DNA from: an uncultured Planctomycetota bacterium
GTDB lineage: Bacteria > Planctomycetota > UBA1135 > UBA2386
Direction of reading: 5' to 3'
Assembly (NCBI GenBank): GCA_903925435.1
Contig: CAIYFF010000455.1
Coordinates: 1-6,144, forward strand
Length of the DNA stretch: 6,144 nt
Part shown: one piece after another, positions 5,508-6,144 of the stretch
Layout: every line of letters starts with the position of its first letter
How positions within the stretch are numbered: the stretch's first letter is position 1
Position numbers and translations under genes: made by a program
The notes under the pieces: generated by a model
Told to the model about the DNA's origin: nothing
Databases searched by the model: none
Seen by the model: only the letters and a program-made list of their open reading frames with translations

Positions 5508-6144
5508 ATGCTCATGAGCCGCCCCGATTTCGAGGAAGTGTTCGGTCTCAACGCCGCCTACGCAGAGAAGGTCTACGGCGAGTACTTGGAGGCGCCCGAT
5601 GCGGTGCCCGAGGAATGGCGTCGTTGGTTTGACACGACGTTGCCCGAGGAGCAGCGCGCGGTGGCGCGACCCGCTTTGGCGACGCAGTCTGCGGTCGCTG
5701 TGGCCGACGCTCCGGCTGCGGCGCAGAAAGAACCACAGCAAGGCCTGCAGGCGCTGACCGGCGTCGCGGCGCGCATCGTTGCGAACATGGAGGACAGCCT
5801 CTCGGTGCCGACGGCGACGTCGACGCGCGAGGTCCCGGTCAAGGTGCTGGAGGAGAACCGCCACATCCTCAACCGGCATCAGCAGGGCTTGTTCCTGTCG
5901 AAGGTCAGCTTCACGCACCTGATCGCGTTCGCGGCGCTGCAAGCGATCCAGAAGGTGCCCGCGATGGCCGGCGCATTCGTGCTGCAGGACGGCAAGCCGT
6001 TCCGTCGCCGCACCGAGAGCGTCAACTTCGGCATCGCGGTCGACCTTCCCGGCAAGGACGGCCGTCGCAGCCTCGTGGTGCCCAACGTCAAGAACGCGGG
6101 CAGCATGGACTTCAAGGCGTTCCTCGCCGCCAGCAACGCGGTCA
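5508..6144 (+). CDS. kgd: Multifunctional 2-oxoglutarate dehydrogenase/decarboxylase with fused E2 domain (Kgd/OdhA type), partial
   Basis: This is predicted to be the TCA-cycle enzyme converting 2-oxoglutarate to succinyl-CoA (or decarboxylating it); 212 residues are visible. Residues 8-45 (FEEVFGLNAAYAEKVYGEYL then VPEEWRRWF) match the E1 N-terminal helix of SucA-type proteins. After an Ala/Gln/Pro-rich linker (46-80), residues 82-212 match not E1 but the acyltransferase core of E2 as fused in actinobacterial Kgd/OdhA. The matching pieces are AARIVANMEDSLSVPTATS, a KVSFTHLIAFAALQAI helix, VNFGIAVDL and GRRSLVVPNVK. There is no room for a lipoyl domain, as in those fusions, so lipoyl groups would come from another E2. 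The E1 thiamine diphosphate domains should follow past the edge. ATG 5508 is chosen; ATG 5514 is equally possible, and neither has a clear Shine-Dalgarno. It lies 109 bases after infC on the same strand, and co-transcription is uncertain. Confidence 0.86.
   Translation, partial: MLMSRPDFEEVFGLNAAYAEKVYGEYLEAPDAVPEEWRRWFDTTLPEEQRAVARPALATQSAVAVADAPAAAQKEPQQGLQALTGVAARIVANMEDSLSVPTATSTREVPVKVLEENRHILNRHQQGLFLSKVSFTHLIAFAALQAIQKVPAMAGAFVLQDGKPFRRRTESVNFGIAVDLPGKDGRRSLVVPNVKNAGSMDFKAFLAASNAV

Noticed and set aside
5460..5942. Minus-strand open frame of 160 codons over the start of the kgd-like gene
   Set aside because: The plus-strand frame shows a clear E1 N-terminal helix and E2-like core. The minus frame is an Arg-rich shadow.

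Overview
This is a GC-rich bacterial window with six protein-coding genes. Two of them run off the edges. Third codon positions are strongly G/C. Type II secretion pseudopilins, an S9 peptidase, an initiation factor IF3 with a long N-terminal tail, and an oxoglutarate dehydrogenase E1 gene that appears to carry a fused E2 domain point to a free-living, high-GC Gram-negative-type bacterium. Planctomycetota or a similar deep lineage is my low-confidence guess. Nothing here proves the phylum.

Left region (1-1756, minus strand): a tight cluster reads gspG, gspH, gspI from right to left. The genes are joined by a 4-base GTGA overlap and a 1-base TGATG overlap. Each product starts with a short leader, the G^F-T-x-x-E prepilin peptidase motif and a hydrophobic helix, so this is a pseudopilin operon of a type II secretion system (or a closely related pseudopilus machine). 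The gspI-like gene is unusually long and enters a serine homopolymer encoded by a pure trinucleotide repeat at the window edge.

Middle region (1757-4431): a short divergent intergenic segment holds a perfect 8-bp dyad. It separates gspG from a secreted S9 (prolyl oligopeptidase family) serine peptidase on the plus strand. That gene overlaps, tail to tail by 37 bases, a minus-strand gene for a predicted lipoprotein made almost entirely of a PPC/DUF296 domain.

Right region (4432-6144, plus strand): a leader with a hairpin and a possible eight-codon upstream frame precedes infC. The IF3 product carries an 87-residue Gly/Pro/Ser/Ala extension encoded in part by 12-bp repeats. A strong GC hairpin follows. 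Next begins a 2-oxoglutarate dehydrogenase/decarboxylase whose first 212 residues show the E1 N-terminal helix followed directly by an E2 succinyltransferase-type domain without a lipoyl domain. This is the layout of actinobacterial Kgd/OdhA.

The pseudopilins and the exported peptidase could share a secretion theme, but the rest looks like housekeeping. The window contains no RNA gene, insertion sequence, CRISPR array or phage module that I can see. The most interesting signals are the E1-E2 fusion architecture, the IF3 tail with its leader, and the exported PPC-domain protein.
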